Assembly: GCA_905234695.1 (NCBI GenBank)
Contig: CAJOHZ010000021.1
Location: 1-64,000, forward strand
DNA length: 64,000 nucleotides
Source: an uncultured Bacteroidales bacterium
GTDB lineage: Bacteria; Bacteroidota; Bacteroidia; Bacteroidales; P3
Direction: 5' to 3'
The stretch's first letter is position 1. Every line of letters starts with the position of its first letter. The notes below the pieces were generated by a model. The model was not told the origin of the DNA. It did no database searches and saw only the letters and a program-made list of their open reading frames with translations. The translations under genes and the position numbers were made by a program. This document shows positions 44,211 to 52,808 of this stretch, in pieces.

Positions 44211-46076
44211 CTAGTTGGGGATGGTGTAGGTAAGTCCCACGAGGAAGAGTCCTCTGTAGCTGGGATAGTTCTGCCAATAGAAATAACGCTGGAAAAGCAG
44301 GTTGTCGGCTTTCAGGAAGAAGCTGAGGGCTTTGTTATAGCGATACTCCACCTCCAGATTCAGGCCGTAACGCATGGGGAGGTACAGCGTGCTGTCGCTC
44401 CCATCGGCGGCCACCTGGGTGTCGTAAGGTGTGGGGCCCAGCAACTGGAACTCCACACGGCCGATAATCTTGTCGTGGTAGTTCACCGTGGCACTCAGGC
44501 CCGCGTCGAACGAGGGACGGTAATACAGCGGCAACGCCTCACTTTTCCCGCCCACGTTGACGGTGCGCAGGTTGCGGTAGATATAGTAGTTACCCTTGGC
44601 CTCCAGCTGCAGCATCTCGTCGTTCACAAAGAGGAAGCTGCCTCCCACCTTGATGCGGGTCAGGCTGTCGTATACGGGCGTGAAGACGTTCTGCAACTCA
44701 TAGCGGTCGTTCAGCATAAACGACAGGTCGTCGTTCAGCAAGCTGTACATGCCGTACAGGTTCAGGTCCATCTTCTTGCTGAAACTGAAACGGGCCTTGG
44801 CAAAGAAGTCGTAGTGGCTGGTAGCGCGCTGGTCGGCATCGGGAGCCACATAGGGGTTGACCAGCCGGATGGTGTTCCAGCTGTTGGCATCGATATTGCC
44901 CTGTGCGCCGAGACTTACGTTAAGCATGTCCTTCAGCAACGTCTTGCCCACCACCGCGTCGGGATAGACATGTACCTTGCCGCCGTTGGGGAAGTTATAG
45001 GCATCCAGCGCCACCACGGCACCGGCATGTACCTGGAATCCCTGGAAGAGGAAATCGAGGTAGGGATTGGCCTTGTAGAGGTTCAGGTAGTGGCGGCTGC
45101 CCAGCGAAGAGATTCCGGTGCTGTCGTCGCGGTCCAGCAACGCCACCCCCATCAGCGAGTCGGCCCCCAGCGGCAATGCCGTGGGGTTGAACTGCTCGGC
45201 GAAGCCGTTATAGGACAGGTGCAGGTAGGCGATGCCCTTGTACTTCTGGGCGATGCTGAAGCCGTAATGGATATTCCCGTCGAAGCCCACCTCGAACTGG
45301 TTCTGGCTGTAGCTGGCAAACATGTCCCACAGACCCAGATTGGCCTCATAGCCCAAGGCATGGACATCTGTGTTGAGGGTTTTCAGTCCCAAATTCAGCC
45401 CCACAAGGTTGTAGGCGGCGTTGTAGTCGCTCAGCGAGATATCATCGCGCGTGCAGTTCATCACGCTATACAGCGTACTGTCGCTGAAGCCATAATAACG
45501 GGTGAAGTCGTTCTGGTAGCTCAAATCGGCGCTCAGTTGCAGGCGGTGCTTGGTAATCATCTTGCCAAACAGGGCCACCTCGGTGAACGAGAAGGGGGCC
45601 TGTCCGTAATGGGTGGGCGACGGCAGCGAGTCGCTTGCATGGCCGATAGTGCCCCACGAGGAGTGGTGCGTGGCCCTGATACCATAGGTCTTATCCTTGT
45701 CGCGCAGAGAGTTGAAATAGACCTCCGCCAAGGGCGACCAATAGTTTCCGAACCCCAGTTTGAGGTAGTTGTTGTACAGCCGTGTGGCGGGCTCGCCGAT
45801 GATGCGGGCCGCCTTGATGCGCGACGGCACATAGAGCGAGGTCAGGCGACGCGACGAGATGTCGTAGGTGAACGACTTGGGCATGGTCGCCACGGTATCG
45901 GTGATGGCGGGCGCGACATTCACCTTGGGGTTTTCGTCAATCACCGGCCGGTAGCGGCTGGTGACAATGACACGTTCATTATACACATTGCTGTCGGACT
46001 GGGCCCGGCAGACACCCCCCGCCAGCAGCACAGGGCTGGCCAGCAGCAGGGCGACTATCTTGGTGGTATATTTCAT
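44211..46076 (-). CDS. Outer-membrane beta-barrel, TonB-receptor-like barrel without plug
   Basis: 621 residues, signal peptide MKYTTKIVALLLASPVLLAG. Many amphipathic strands (YLKLGFGNYWSPLAEVYFNS, ISLSDYNAAYNLVGLNLGLK, RYGLNLEVEYRYNKALSFFL) and the closing GLFLVGLTYTIPN. The size suits a 20- to 22-stranded barrel, but no TonB box or plug domain is visible at the N-terminus. Lies 54 bases downstream of the large TPR protein. I recall a TPR-barrel pairing in other Bacteroidota; its job is not established. Confidence 0.75.
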   Translation of the reverse strand: MKYTTKIVALLLASPVLLAGGVCRAQSDSNVYNERVIVTSRYRPVIDENPKVNVAPAITDTVATMPKSFTYDISSRRLTSLYVPSRIKAARIIGEPATRLYNNYLKLGFGNYWSPLAEVYFNSLRDKDKTYGIRATHHSSWGTIGHASDSLPSPTHYGQAPFSFTEVALFGKMITKHRLQLSADLSYQNDFTRYYGFSDSTLYSVMNCTRDDISLSDYNAAYNLVGLNLGLKTLNTDVHALGYEANLGLWDMFASYSQNQFEVGFDGNIHYGFSIAQKYKGIAYLHLSYNGFAEQFNPTALPLGADSLMGVALLDRDDSTGISSLGSRHYLNLYKANPYLDFLFQGFQVHAGAVVALDAYNFPNGGKVHVYPDAVVGKTLLKDMLNVSLGAQGNIDANSWNTIRLVNPYVAPDADQRATSHYDFFAKARFSFSKKMDLNLYGMYSLLNDDLSFMLNDRYELQNVFTPVYDSLTRIKVGGSFLFVNDEMLQLEAKGNYYIYRNLRTVNVGGKSEALPLYYRPSFDAGLSATVNYHDKIIGRVEFQLLGPTPYDTQVAADGSDSTLYLPMRYGLNLEVEYRYNKALSFFLKADNLLFQRYFYWQNYPSYRGLFLVGLTYTIPN

Positions 46077-46130
46077 CGTTGTGTGGATTGTATTGTCAAT
46101 ATAATTGATTCACTCCTTTCGTGCGGCAGG

Positions 46131-49100
46131 CTATTCGGCCACCTCGCCGCCCGTTTCGGGTTCGTTCTCCAGTTCAATGACGACCTCTTCCTCCTCTGGC
46201 GGCTGGGTGGCGCCCTCTTCCTCCAAGATGGCGTTGCGCTTGCTCAAGGCCAGCTGCACCAGGTCGTCGCCATCGTAGTTGTCGATGATGCTCTGCAGCG
46301 TCTGCTTGGCCTGCAGATTGTTGCCGCGGGCATAGAAGATATCGGCCCACAGGATAAACGATTTGGCCAGCCAGTAGTCGCTCACGGGGTCGGCAATCAC
46401 GGCCTCGATGGCACGCTCCGAGCCGGCATAGTCGTGCATGAAATAACGCAGTTCGGCCTGACGGTAGGAGGCCTCGCCGCTGTAGTCGCCGTTGGTAGAG
46501 CTCTTCAACAGGGCATACAGGCTGTCGGCCTGGCGGTAGGTGTTGCTGTCGGCATAGTAGGTGCGCGCCATGCTGACACGCGCTTCATCGCGCAGTTCAT
46601 CGGTAATCTTGCCCTCGCCCAACAGCTGACGGGCAGCGGAGAGGATGCTGTCGCGCTGGCCCAGCCGCACCCAGCTGCGCAGGATACCCACGCGGCCCGA
46701 GAGGCGGTTGTTGTCGTTCTCCGACAGGGAGACCAGCTGGCTGTACAGGTCGAGCGACTTGGTGAAGTTGTTGAGGCTATAGGCGATGTTGGCGGCATTG
46801 TGCAGCGACCGTTCGGTGTAGTCGTTGCGACCCGCGGCGGCCACGGCCTCGTAATGCGGCAGCGCCCGCTCGGTCTGTCCGTTGCGGAACAGGCAATCGG
46901 CGGCATAGTAGTGCGCCTGCAGATGGAAGAGGCCTTCGGGGAACTTGTCGAGGTAGCTCTCAAAGCCCTTGACAGAACTCTCGCAGTCGCCGTTCATATA
47001 CAGGTTCTCGGCGGTCATGTAGGTGGTGCTGTCCTGCTCCACGGTCGAGACGCTGGTCTTGGTGGTGCGCTTGACATAGCTGAAATACTCATCCACACGG
47101 TTCTGGCTGACGTAGATGTTCTTCACCGTGCTCAGCGCGTCACGGGCCTCGTTGGTACCGGCATAGTGGGTCAGCAGGCGGTCGAAGACCTCCAGCGCCT
47201 CGGTGTTGCGGTCGGTGTTGTAGTATACCAGACCGATATTGAGGAGCGCGGTCTTAACCAGCGTGTTTTGGGGGTATTTCTGCAAGAAGTTGTTGAAGTA
47301 CATGAGCGCCATCTCATTGTTGTCGCACACCAGATAGGTGTTGCCCACCTCGAAGAGTGCCTTCGGGGCCAACGGAGAGTCTTTGTACTGTTCGAAAATC
47401 TGGTTGAGATACGACAGCTTCTCGTGGTACTTGCCTGTCGCACCATAGGAGAGTGCCTTCTGGTAGGTGGCATAGTCGGCATCGGCATCTTTCGCGTTAA
47501 TCACATGGTCGTAGTGCTTGATGGCCTCGGCATACTTGCTTTCCAAATAGTAGCAGTCGCCCAAGCGGTTGTACACGTCGTTGACCTGATGGGGGTCGAT
47601 GGAGGCATCGGCCAGGCGCAGGAATATCTTGAAATCATCCGTCGCGTCGGAGATATTATCGCGTTTCATGCAGAGGTAGCCGTGTGTATAGAGGGCTTGG
47701 CGATAATAGGGAGAGACGGTGGCGTTGGTGCTCACCATGAAGCGGTCCAGCGTGGTGCCCGCCACATCATAGTCGCCCATGCGGTAGCGTGCTTCGGCAT
47801 AGAGGTAGTAGGCGTCCGTGGTGTACTTGGGCAGGGCATTGATTTTGGTGGCCTTCTGGAAATAGGCGGCAGCCGATTTCATGTTGCCCGTGTTGAACAC
47901 CTCGATACCGCGGTTGATGACGATACGCTGGTAGGCCTGGTTCAGCATCGGTGAACGGTCGGGAATCTTCTCGATAAGGGTCAGCGCATCCTTGTAGTTA
48001 CGAGTGCTGAAATAGAGAGAGGTCAGAATCTCCTCAATTTCCGTGCGGTGCGAGGTCTTGGGGTACTTCTGCAGATAGTCCTCGAACGAGCGGATGGACT
48101 CGTTGTAGGGGTTGGCGTTCAGTTCGTATGAGAGCTTGGCGTAGTTGAACAACGCATCTTCCTTGATGCGGGGGTCAAAGTCCAGTTTGGAGGCCTGGAG
48201 GAACATGCTGCGGGCCTCGCTCTTGCGGTTCAGCTTGATGTCCACGTCGCCCAGCACATAGAGGGCATGCTGTGCCACACTGTCCTCGCAGGCGGTCTTC
48301 TTGGAGAGGTAGAACTGCGCCGAGTCATACTGGTGCAGCATATAGTAACAATAACCTATCTGATAGTAGCTGTCCTGCGGCGTGCAGAGCATCGGCTCCA
48401 GCTTGATGGTGTTGCTCCGCTTGGCTTTGGGCGAATTGGCCATGACTGCATCGTGTTCCTCATCGCTGGCGCGGTTGCGCATTGCGGCATCATAATAGTC
48501 CAAGGCATCCTTGTAGTCGCCACGGTTGAAATAGACCTCGGCCACCATCTGGCGGATTTCGTTCTTCTTGAAGACATCCTCTTCAACCAACAGCACGGGA
48601 GCCATCTCCAGCAGTTCGTCGTTCTTGCCGAGGTAGTAATAGATGCGGGCGATATACGACGGGACAATCTTGGCAAACTTGCGGTCGCTCTGGAGTTTCT
48701 GGAAGTTGCGCAGCGCCAGGTCGTATTTCCCGTCCATATACTGCAGATGGGCATAGTAGTACAGGGCGGCGTTGGTGTACTTGGACTTGCCGTTGATTTC
48801 CTGGGCGAAATACTTCTTGGCGTCGTCATACTGCTCGTCGCTGAAATAGCAGTAGCCCACCTTGAAGTTATACTCGCTGCGGTGGCCGTACTCCACCTCA
48901 CGTGCCTGCACCTTGACGTAGTATTTCAACGCCTTCTTGTAGTCACCGGCGGCATAGTGGTAGTTGCCCAAGTAGAAATTGGCCATATTGCAGTGTTTGC
49001 TCTGCGGATAGAGTCGCAGGAACTCCTGCAGCCGGAAGTCGGCATCCTTGTTGGTCAACTTCTCGGCACACACCGCACCGTAATAGCAGGCGTCGCCCGC

Positions 49101-49310
49101 CATCTGTTCGTCCACCGACATGCCTTCGGCCGCCAGTTTGTCGAAGAGATTCTGTGCCGAAGCATATTTTTCTTTCTGGTAAAGGTCGAGCGCCTGCCGG
49201 AAAAGGGCCTTCTCCGACTCGCCGGAACTCTTTTTTTGTGCCGCGGCACCCGCCGCCGAGAGCAGCATTATAGCCGCAAGTACAAGAATCTTAACTCTTT
49301 GCATCTGCAT
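46131..49310 (-). CDS. Large exported TPR protein
   Basis: 1,059 residues (ATG 49310 or 49304). Signal peptide RVKILVLAAIMLLSAAGAAA, then about twenty tetratricopeptide-type helix pairs from residue 35 to 1020 (for example ALDYYDAAMRNRASDEEHDA, TDAYYLYAEARYRMGDYDVA, ALMYFNNFLQKYPQNTLVKT). An acidic Pro/Glu-rich tail follows (EEEGATQPPEEEEVVIELEN). TPR solenoids hold protein complexes; this one would sit in the periplasm or on the outer membrane. It is followed by a barrel gene, so the two may form a surface or envelope complex. Confidence 0.82.
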   Translation of the reverse strand: MQMQRVKILVLAAIMLLSAAGAAAQKKSSGESEKALFRQALDLYQKEKYASAQNLFDKLAAEGMSVDEQMAGDACYYGAVCAEKLTNKDADFRLQEFLRLYPQSKHCNMANFYLGNYHYAAGDYKKALKYYVKVQAREVEYGHRSEYNFKVGYCYFSDEQYDDAKKYFAQEINGKSKYTNAALYYYAHLQYMDGKYDLALRNFQKLQSDRKFAKIVPSYIARIYYYLGKNDELLEMAPVLLVEEDVFKKNEIRQMVAEVYFNRGDYKDALDYYDAAMRNRASDEEHDAVMANSPKAKRSNTIKLEPMLCTPQDSYYQIGYCYYMLHQYDSAQFYLSKKTACEDSVAQHALYVLGDVDIKLNRKSEARSMFLQASKLDFDPRIKEDALFNYAKLSYELNANPYNESIRSFEDYLQKYPKTSHRTEIEEILTSLYFSTRNYKDALTLIEKIPDRSPMLNQAYQRIVINRGIEVFNTGNMKSAAAYFQKATKINALPKYTTDAYYLYAEARYRMGDYDVAGTTLDRFMVSTNATVSPYYRQALYTHGYLCMKRDNISDATDDFKIFLRLADASIDPHQVNDVYNRLGDCYYLESKYAEAIKHYDHVINAKDADADYATYQKALSYGATGKYHEKLSYLNQIFEQYKDSPLAPKALFEVGNTYLVCDNNEMALMYFNNFLQKYPQNTLVKTALLNIGLVYYNTDRNTEALEVFDRLLTHYAGTNEARDALSTVKNIYVSQNRVDEYFSYVKRTTKTSVSTVEQDSTTYMTAENLYMNGDCESSVKGFESYLDKFPEGLFHLQAHYYAADCLFRNGQTERALPHYEAVAAAGRNDYTERSLHNAANIAYSLNNFTKSLDLYSQLVSLSENDNNRLSGRVGILRSWVRLGQRDSILSAARQLLGEGKITDELRDEARVSMARTYYADSNTYRQADSLYALLKSSTNGDYSGEASYRQAELRYFMHDYAGSERAIEAVIADPVSDYWLAKSFILWADIFYARGNNLQAKQTLQSIIDNYDGDDLVQLALSKRNAILEEEGATQPPEEEEVVIELENEPETGGEVAE

Positions 49311-49386
49311 GGATATAGTATTTTCAAAGTATAAAATTACAACTTAAAAACGATACTACACCCCTGCCCCACAATATTTTATCAAC

Positions 49387-49410
49387 AAGAGCCTGTTAGG
49401 ACGGGCTCTT
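49387..49410 (-). terminator. Possible terminator hairpin
   Basis: AAGAGCC and GGCTCTT form a 7-bp stem downstream of the thioredoxin-like gene and upstream of the TPR gene; the following T content is low. Confidence 0.4.
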
Positions 49411-49469
49411 TACGTTGGCCTTAACACTGGTTTTGCGTTTCGGTTTTAACTTCCGTTCCGCTCACCAAA

Positions 49470-49631
49470 CTACAAATCATTGTTGTACTGCACCGCTGCC
49501 TGGTAGTCTTCCTCGGTGATTGTCAAAGTCAGGCGGGTACTATAGATTTCTTGGACTTGAGGAATTATATTATTCGTTCAACGGCGATATTCCTTTTTGG
49601 AGATTTCCTCTTTCTCAAACAGTTCATCCAT
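49470..49631 (-). pseudogene. Decayed reading-frame remnant beside a MITE
   Basis: On the reverse strand an ATG at 49631 opens MDELFEKEEISKKEYRR, followed by TGA and then, in the same frame, NNIIPQVQEIYSTRLTLTIT and EEDYQAAVQYNNDL before TAG at 49470. The residue choice looks coding, but I recognise no family. The MITE begins 18 bases upstream of the ATG, so the 5' part may have been lost. With the MITE and hairpin it is all I see in the 491-base gap 49311-49801. Confidence 0.35.
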
Positions 49632-49649
49632 TCTTGTTCGAGATAACTT

Positions 49650-49802
49650 AGAAACTGTTTAAATTTAATTGATGGAATTTGTTATACAGCAAAGCGAGCA
49701 GATTTTTCTTCTTTTTGAGGGAGCAATGGGGGTCCATTGTAACCGAAAAGATGCCGTTTTGATGCTTTAAGAAAAACATTGGATTAATTTTAAACAGTTT
49801 CT
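49650..49802. mobile_element. MITE copy 2
   Basis: 153 bp, from AGAAACTGTTTAAA at 49650 to TTTAAACAGTTTCT ending at 49802, with the inner hairpin CAATGGGGGTCCATTG. The reverse-strand stop TAA of the adjacent gene uses the first base pair of the element. About 90 percent of positions agree with copy 3 by eye. Confidence 0.85.
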
Positions 49803-51268
49803 TAATGGAGGAGGAAGAAGGGTTTGGATTCCTCTTCCTGTTTCTGCATCCAGGGGGCCTGCAGCAAGAAACCCGTGGCCGGCGCGGGGGTGACGGTGTA
49901 CTGCAGCTGCCCGTCGGGGTTGATGAGGATGAAATGAGGGTACGACACCACCTGGTAGTGTTCCAACAGCTTGTAGTTGCCATCGAAATGCAGCCATGTC
50001 CAACTGCACCGACGGCCCCGCTTGCTGTTGCGCAGGAAGTTGTACATCTTCTGAAACTCCCTGTCACAGTCGATGGTGATGAATTCGACATTGTCGTTCT
50101 TAGCGTAAATGCTGTCCTTGAAATGCGAGAGGGTCTCGATTTCGGCCAAACAGCTGGGATCGCCCACACGGACGAAGGAGAGGTAAACCCACTTGCCCTT
50201 CAGACTGTCGAGCGAGACGGGCTGCCGGTCGATGTCGGGCAGGGTGAACGACGGCACCTCGGAGCCGCTAGTACCCTGACGCAGATGTGCGGACATGCGT
50301 TGGGCCAACTGGCGGTGCTCGGGAAACTTGCTGCGGGCACCGAGGAGGTCTATCATCTGCACCACCTTGTCTCCCTCGTAATAGCGGGTGTCGTAGTAGG
50401 CCTCCTGCAATCCTTCGAGGGCAGCGAGTTCGCGCACCTGCTCATGGCGTAGCAGCGAGTCGGTACCCAGCGAGTCGAGCAGCACGTCGAGTTTCAACTC
50501 GTTGACCATTCGGGCCAACTGTTTGATGGGAATCTTGGCGGTACCGTTGGAGACGGCGCCGGCGAAAAGGGTGGTGAAAAACGACATATAGTTCTCGTCG
50601 TAATACAGGATGGGCTGCCCCTTGACGAGGCGGTTGGCCAGATGGCGACGCGACTCGAACTGGAGGCTATACTTCAACTCGGCGAGTTTATAGGTCTTAT
50701 AGCGGTTGAAGAAGCGGTTGTCGGTATCGGGATTGAGGCGTGCCACCTCGGCCTCCAAACTGTCGAAATAACGGCGCTGGGGGCGGAAACGGCTGTCGAA
50801 ATAGAAACGGTGGCTGTCGATATAGTTCGCCACGGTGGCCTCGAAGTCGGAGATAAGGCCGTTGAGCTCGCCCTCGGGCATACCGATGAATTCAAGCGGC
50901 AGCGCCACGGGGTCGAGGAAGATATTCTTCTTCTCGTTGATGTCCCAGTCGAAGGTGGGGACGTAGACTTCGTACTCACGACCGGGCTCGACATAGAACG
51001 ACTGACTGTAATCCTCAATCTGGAGGAACATCAGCGTGGGGTAGTTGGAATAGCCATGGAGTTCGAAGTGGCGGTTCTCGGCGATGACAGCGCGGTCCAC
51101 CAGTTCCTCGACACGGGTGAGCATGTCGCTGTAACGGTACAACTCGACGGTCTTGCCGGCACCGCCCTCCACCTCGCCGCGGATAGTGATATTGACCTGC
51201 GCAGAGAGAGAGAATCCCAGTGTCCAAAGGCAGGAACCCAGAAGTAAGAAGAAGTGTAGTTTTCTCAT
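49802..51268 (-). CDS. Exported thioredoxin-fold protein with DUF4369-like N-terminus, CxxC missing
   Basis: 488 residues, signal peptide then VNITIRGEVEGGAGKTVELY, the start of the beta-sandwich usually found before TlpA-type domains in Bacteroidota. A helical middle follows (about 150-330). The thioredoxin fold begins at VPSFTLPDIDRQPVSLDSLK and GKWVYLSFVRVGDPSCLAEI. Where active TlpA proteins read W-C-x-x-C, this one has V-G-D-P-S-C, a single Cys, so classical disulfide exchange is unlikely. The cis-Pro loop VVSYPHFILINPDG is kept. The gene lies between two MITE copies, 11 bases from one and 0 from the other. Confidence 0.82.
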   Translation of the reverse strand: MRKLHFFLLLGSCLWTLGFSLSAQVNITIRGEVEGGAGKTVELYRYSDMLTRVEELVDRAVIAENRHFELHGYSNYPTLMFLQIEDYSQSFYVEPGREYEVYVPTFDWDINEKKNIFLDPVALPLEFIGMPEGELNGLISDFEATVANYIDSHRFYFDSRFRPQRRYFDSLEAEVARLNPDTDNRFFNRYKTYKLAELKYSLQFESRRHLANRLVKGQPILYYDENYMSFFTTLFAGAVSNGTAKIPIKQLARMVNELKLDVLLDSLGTDSLLRHEQVRELAALEGLQEAYYDTRYYEGDKVVQMIDLLGARSKFPEHRQLAQRMSAHLRQGTSGSEVPSFTLPDIDRQPVSLDSLKGKWVYLSFVRVGDPSCLAEIETLSHFKDSIYAKNDNVEFITIDCDREFQKMYNFLRNSKRGRRCSWTWLHFDGNYKLLEHYQVVSYPHFILINPDGQLQYTVTPAPATGFLLQAPWMQKQEEESKPFFLLH

Positions 51269-51279
51269 TTCGACTTTTA

Positions 51280-51435
51280 AGAAACTGTTTTAATTTAATT
51301 GATGGAATTTGTTATACAGCAAAGCGAGCAGATTTTTCTTCTTTTTGAGGGAGCAATGGGGGTCCATTGTAACCGAAAAAAGGAGGGAAATTTGACGCTT
51401 TAAGAAAAACATTGGATTAATTTTAAACAGTTTCT
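51280..51435. mobile_element. MITE copy 3
   Basis: 156 bp with ends AGAAACTGTTTTAA and TTTAAACAGTTTCT. Same orientation as copy 2. It starts two bases after the stop codon of the Omp85-like gene (on the reverse strand) and ends 11 bases before the thioredoxin-like ATG. Confidence 0.85.
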
Positions 51436-51437
51436 AA

Positions 51438-52808
51438 CTAGAACATGTAGCCCATTTTGACGTACAGGTTGCTGAACTTGCCGTTGTCCTGCTTGTCGAA
51501 GGCGGTGGCCCAGTCGACGGAGAGGACGAAGTTGTCGTTCATGGCCACTTTGAGACCGCAGCCGCCGGAGAGGTGCAGGGCATGCAGGCGGGAGTTGTCA
51601 TAAAGCGAGGGACTTTCCGCAAGGACGTCGGTGTACGTGATAAGATATTCCGCCCGCTGCGGGTCGGCGTACACATCATCGTAGGGCTGCACCACCATGC
51701 CGGCATCCACAAAGGGATTCAGGCCGATATAGAAGAGGTTCTTGCCGATATTGAAATGGGCCACCTGCACACGGAATTCCACGTTGGCGAAGGCCACGCC
51801 ACGGGCCAGGATGCGGTTGCGCATGATGCCGCGGATGGAGTTGCCGCCGCCCAGTCCCTCATAGACCACCCGCTGCATGTAGAGCTGGTTGAGGTAGGTG
51901 TTGAGGTAGAAAGGGCTTTCGCCAGCCACGTTGAGCTGGGTGCCCAGTCGATAGGCGAAGGTGAGCCGTTGGGGCAGCAACTGGATATATTGCCGCCAGG
52001 CGGCGTTGAATTTCAAGTCGTTGTACTCGGCCATATCACCCAGTCCTGCATAGTAGGTAAGGAACGCATCGGCATGGATTCCCCTGCGGGGGTTCTGCTG
52101 ACGGTCGCGGGTGTCGAAGGTGAGACCGCCATGCAGGTAGGGATGGGTGCCTCCATTGGCCTCACCCGCCTTGATATAGCCCAAAGAGACATACTGGTCA
52201 AAGAGGGTCGTGGTGTCGGGCAGGTGTTTGCTCTCGTCCTTGGTATAGGAGTTGAGGCGCTCGACATCGACGGAGCCAACGGAATAATGCAGCACGCCCA
52301 CGCCGGCATTCCAGTACCACGGGCTGGAGAGCTCGCCCTGGAGGTCGGCGCTGAAACGGAACATATCGCGGCGGTACTTGTAGTAGGCACGCGAGATATA
52401 ATCCGGGTCGTCTTGGGTGGAATAGGCGGAATTGTAGGCTGACTGATAGCCGTTGAAGCCATAGAAGTCGCACATGAGGTCGGGCAGATAGGACATATCG
52501 ACACTCAACCGATGGCCGGGAATGAGGTAGCGCGAGTCGTACGACAGGCGGAAAAGGCCATAGTGTTTGGTGGTGTAGGCGGCTTCGGCATAGATGGAAT
52601 GGAGATACTCAGGATAGGTGGAGCCATCGCCGAAATAGTAGATATTGGTAAGCGCCCCGAGTTGAAGACCCAGATCGGCATCGTAGGCCACACTGGGAAG
52701 CACGCCGAAGGTCCACCCCTGGCGCACCTTGCGGGTGGTGTCGGCACCCTCTTGGGCATAGAGCGACGGCACAGCCGCCAACAGAAGAAGTAAAGTTAGT
52801 TTTTTCAT
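51438..52808 (-). CDS. Omp85/BamA-type surface antigen barrel (Bac_surface_Ag)
   Basis: 456 residues, signal peptide MKKLTLLLLLAAVPSLYAQ. The Omp85 C-terminal barrel signature is present: PYLHGGLTFDTRDRQQNPRR, GGGNSIRGIMRNRILARGVA (the R-G-x-x-x-x-x loop that enters the barrel), FANVEFRVQVAHFNIG, and the final strand LYVKMGYMF. No POTRA domains precede it, so it is more like patatin-linked or stand-alone Omp85 barrels than BamA itself. Its ATG overlaps the gltS stop by 4 bases. Confidence 0.82.
   Translation of the reverse strand: MKKLTLLLLLAAVPSLYAQEGADTTRKVRQGWTFGVLPSVAYDADLGLQLGALTNIYYFGDGSTYPEYLHSIYAEAAYTTKHYGLFRLSYDSRYLIPGHRLSVDMSYLPDLMCDFYGFNGYQSAYNSAYSTQDDPDYISRAYYKYRRDMFRFSADLQGELSSPWYWNAGVGVLHYSVGSVDVERLNSYTKDESKHLPDTTTLFDQYVSLGYIKAGEANGGTHPYLHGGLTFDTRDRQQNPRRGIHADAFLTYYAGLGDMAEYNDLKFNAAWRQYIQLLPQRLTFAYRLGTQLNVAGESPFYLNTYLNQLYMQRVVYEGLGGGNSIRGIMRNRILARGVAFANVEFRVQVAHFNIGKNLFYIGLNPFVDAGMVVQPYDDVYADPQRAEYLITYTDVLAESPSLYDNSRLHALHLSGGCGLKVAMNDNFVLSVDWATAFDKQDNGKFSNLYVKMGYMF

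Noticed and set aside
44475-47954. Very long open frame on the plus strand opposite the barrel and TPR genes (1,159 codons)
   Set aside because: It is antisense to two well-supported genes, is full of Val/Gly/His/Gln runs expected from reverse reading of GC-rich codons, and has no promoter or domain.
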